Origin: Gp6-AA40 sp032156805
Lineage (GTDB): Bacteria; Acidobacteriota; Vicinamibacteria; Vicinamibacterales; UBA2999
Direction: 5' to 3'
DNA length: 14,074 nt
Assembly (NCBI GenBank): GCA_032156805.1
Contig: JALDXQ010000187.1
Coordinates: forward strand, 1 to 14,074
Shown: one piece after another, positions 12,401 to 14,074 of the stretch
How the letters are laid out: every line of letters begins with the position of its first letter
Numbering within the stretch: the first letter of the stretch is position 1
The notes under the pieces: model-generated
Seen by the model: the letters and a program-made list of their open reading frames with translations, nothing else
The model's database searches: none
What the model was told of the DNA's origin: nothing
Translations under genes and position numbers: made by a program

Positions 12401-13909
12401 TCAGTGGTGCATGGTGGCCAGCGTCGCTGCATCGAGATGAGCGATGGACCTCGTGTCCTGGAAGGCGCGGATGCCTTCGATACCCTGCTCACGACCGATG
12501 CCCGACGCCTTCATGCCGCCGAACGGCGCACGGAGGTCGAGGCGTGTTGCGCCATGGTCGTTGACCCATACGTAGCCGCAGACCATCTGGCCGCCAACGC
12601 GGTTGGCCGTCTCGGGATTGGCGGTCCATACGGAACCGGCGAGACCGGCCCAGGAGTCGTTGGCCGCTTCGATGGCTTCCTGTTCCGCCTCGAACGGAAT
12701 GATCGGGATCACCGGACCGAACTGCTCTTCCGTCACCACACGCAGCGTTGGGTCGGGCTCGACGACAATGGCCGGCCGCACGAAATTGCCGCCCTTCAGG
12801 TCGCCACCCGGCAGCTCACCGAATTCCAGGACCTTCGCGCCCGAGTCTTTCGCTTCTTGAATGAGCTCGTCCACGAACTTCTTCTGCGCCGGCGAATGCA
12901 GCGGGCCCATGGTCGTGTCCTGATCGAGACCGTAACCGAGCTTGACCTTCTGCAGCCGCGTCGAGAGGCCACTGACCACTTCATCGATCCGCGACGTATG
13001 CACGTAGACACGCTTGGCGTTCATGCAGATCTGGCCAGTGGTGTCGTAGACCGCGGCATAGAGACGATCGAGATGTGTGTCGTCGAGGATCGCGTCCTTC
13101 AGAATGATGGCCGCGTCGTTGCCGCCCAGTTCCAGCGTGACGCGTGTCAGACTGGCTGAGGCCAGTTCCATGATCTTCTTGCCGCCGCCCACCGACCCCG
13201 TGAAGCAGACCTTCGCGATGTCGGGGTTGCGGATCAACGCGGACATATTGGCGTCTGGGCCGGTGACGACGTTCAGCACACCGGGCGGCAGCTGCTCGGC
13301 AATGCGCTGCACGACGCGGGTGGTGGCGAGCGGCGCAGTGACTGGCGGCTTGACGATGACGGTGTTGCCTGCCAGTAGCGCATGCGGCAACGAGGCACCG
13401 AGGATGGCAATGGGCCAGTTGAAGGGCACGATGATCGACACGACGCCCAACGGCTGGTACGACACCGTGGTCTGTACCGGAATGGCGCCGGGAACGGGCG
13501 GCAACACTTTCGCCATGTCGACCTCATCGGCATGGCTCAGCGCGAGCTTCCAGCGGATTTCCAGAACCAGCGAATCGACCCAGGCCTCGAAACGGATCTT
13601 GCCGTTCTCCTGCGACAGGATCGCGGCGTCGGCATCGCGGTTCGCACCGTCGATGCCCTTCAGCGCGGTCATCATCTTCTCAGCGCGTTGCTGCGGCGTG
13701 AGGGCGGCCCAGGCCGGATAGGCAGCCTTGGCGGCGACAATCGCATCACGGACGTCCTGCTCAGTCGCAGAAGCGGCGTGACCGACCACCACGCCTGGTT
13801 TGGCCGGATCGGCAATCGCCATTTTCTCGGCGGTCTGTCGTTCCTTGCCTCCGATGAACAACGCAGTGGTTACGGGACTGGACGTTAGGATGCCGGATGG
13901 AGTGGCCAT
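12401..13909 (-). CDS. NAD(P)+-dependent aldehyde dehydrogenase
   Basis: This 502-residue cytosolic enzyme oxidises an aldehyde to the carboxylic acid with NAD+ or NADP+. The standard ALDH-superfamily residues are present: N164 in VPFNWP, K187 in VIVKPP, the coenzyme-loop motif FTGSVGGGKK (236-245), general base E260 in LELGGN, nucleophile C295 in GQICMN, E395 in EEQFGPV, and the C-terminal APFGGMKASGIGRE (461-474). It is the usual length. The helix-dipole motif around K187 reads KPPV, not the common KPSE. The closest types are succinate-semialdehyde, betaine-aldehyde or vanillin-type dehydrogenases; the substrate cannot be settled. ATG 13909 is chosen because GAGGAA lies 7 nt upstream; a GTG at 13924 in frame is possible. 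It is the first gene of the coupled ALDH-DUF3617 operon. Confidence 0.95.
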   Translation of the reverse strand: MATPSGILTSSPVTTALFIGGKERQTAEKMAIADPAKPGVVVGHAASATEQDVRDAIVAAKAAYPAWAALTPQQRAEKMMTALKGIDGANRDADAAILSQENGKIRFEAWVDSLVLEIRWKLALSHADEVDMAKVLPPVPGAIPVQTTVSYQPLGVVSIIVPFNWPIAILGASLPHALLAGNTVIVKPPVTAPLATTRVVQRIAEQLPPGVLNVVTGPDANMSALIRNPDIAKVCFTGSVGGGKKIMELASASLTRVTLELGGNDAAIILKDAILDDTHLDRLYAAVYDTTGQICMNAKRVYVHTSRIDEVVSGLSTRLQKVKLGYGLDQDTTMGPLHSPAQKKFVDELIQEAKDSGAKVLEFGELPGGDLKGGNFVRPAIVVEPDPTLRVVTEEQFGPVIPIIPFEAEQEAIEAANDSWAGLAGSVWTANPETANRVGGQMVCGYVWVNDHGATRLDLRAPFGGMKASGIGREQGIEGIRAFQDTRSIAHLDAATLATMHH

Positions 13910-13916
13910 TGGCGTG

Positions 13917-13922
13917 TTCCTC
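13917..13922 (-). promoter_or_regulatory. Ribosome site deciding the aldehyde dehydrogenase start
   Basis: GAGGAA on the minus strand lies 7 nt before ATG 13909. The alternative GTG at 13924 would overlap this site and has no good one of its own. Confidence 0.6.
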
Positions 13923-13988
13923 ACTTGAGATTGCTGCCTGCGCGAAGGCGATCAGGGTACTTCGGCATCTCGGCGATGACAACCGTGG

Positions 13989-14003
13989 TCAGTGCTCCAC
14001 TGA
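13989..14003. repeat. 15-bp palindrome upstream of the aldehyde dehydrogenase
   Basis: TCAGTG-CTC-CACTGA has perfect 6-bp arms and a 3-nt centre, about 80 bp before the dehydrogenase start. Its size and position fit a dimeric repressor or activator site. No matching regulator gene is adjacent in this window. Confidence 0.5.
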
Positions 14004-14046
14004 ACTAGGCGGGGCCAGACGACAACGAACCAGGAGGTCGGGTTTC

Positions 14047-14073
14047 TGGCCTTTCACAGATATCTGCAGGCCA
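14047..14073. repeat. Nested palindrome at the window edge
   Basis: TGGCCT (14047-14052) and AGGCCA (14068-14073) enclose the perfect 10-bp palindrome CAGATATCTG (14057-14066). It could be a hairpin at the end of a gene lying beyond the window, or an operator for the aldehyde dehydrogenase operon. The window stops one base later, so its context is cut off. Confidence 0.5.
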
Positions 14074-14074
14074 T

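Noticed and set aside
12347..13159. 270-codon plus-strand frame opposite the aldehyde dehydrogenase
   Set aside because: The dehydrogenase catalytic residues are all on the other strand and this frame shows no protein-like features.
1..14074. CRISPR arrays, tRNA/rRNA genes, insertion sequences, defence systems
   Set aside because: Read on both strands, no regularly spaced repeats, cloverleaf, transposase or terminal repeats were seen.

Overview
The window looks like chromosomal DNA of a GC-rich, Gram-negative, free-living bacterium. Lipoprotein signals, outer-membrane barrels and a complete RND pump show an outer membrane. The mix of DUF6152, DUF3617 and 'DFSG'-type secreted proteins with a GAF/HisKA_3 kinase suggests Acidobacteriota, perhaps Vicinamibacterales, but this is inferred from protein style and no rRNA or marker gene is present. 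No tRNA, rRNA, CRISPR array, transposase or prophage gene was seen. Coding density is high and no gene-free stretch exceeds 300 bases.

Region 1 (1-2004, minus strand) is a two-component pair: a soluble GAF histidine kinase, then an overlapping NarL/LuxR response regulator, closed by a hairpin at the regulator's stop codon. Region 2 (2005-2196) is the 192-bp divergent control region. Region 3 (2197-8895, plus strand) is a tightly packed tripartite efflux operon: lipoprotein adaptor, HAE1-type RND pump and OprM/NodT-type outer-membrane channel. A small outer-membrane beta-barrel follows, then, after a perfect 13-bp inverted repeat, a 74-residue winged-helix-like protein. The layout suggests that the two-component system controls the pump.

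Region 4 (8923-10118, minus strand) holds three small cytosolic genes in series: an excisionase-type HTH regulator with a C-terminal domain of unknown role, a UBP-type zinc finger protein, and a SnoaL/NTF2-like protein. Their start lies beside a very AT-rich promoter island with operator-like repeats. A small plus-strand membrane ORF lies at 10357-10557.

Region 5 (10619-13909, minus strand) holds an aldehyde dehydrogenase translationally coupled to a DUF3617 exported protein. After a 137-bp gap with a consensus -10 box come a DUF6152 exported protein and a secreted 'DFSG' protein. The last 165 bases hold only inverted repeats upstream of the dehydrogenase.

The main points for a second look are the 13-bp inverted repeat inside the end of the efflux operon, the operator-like AT-rich island with a possibly leaderless GTG start, the two-tier hairpin after the zinc-finger gene, and the unusual gene pairings. 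Nothing here amounts to a clear new defence or mobile system.
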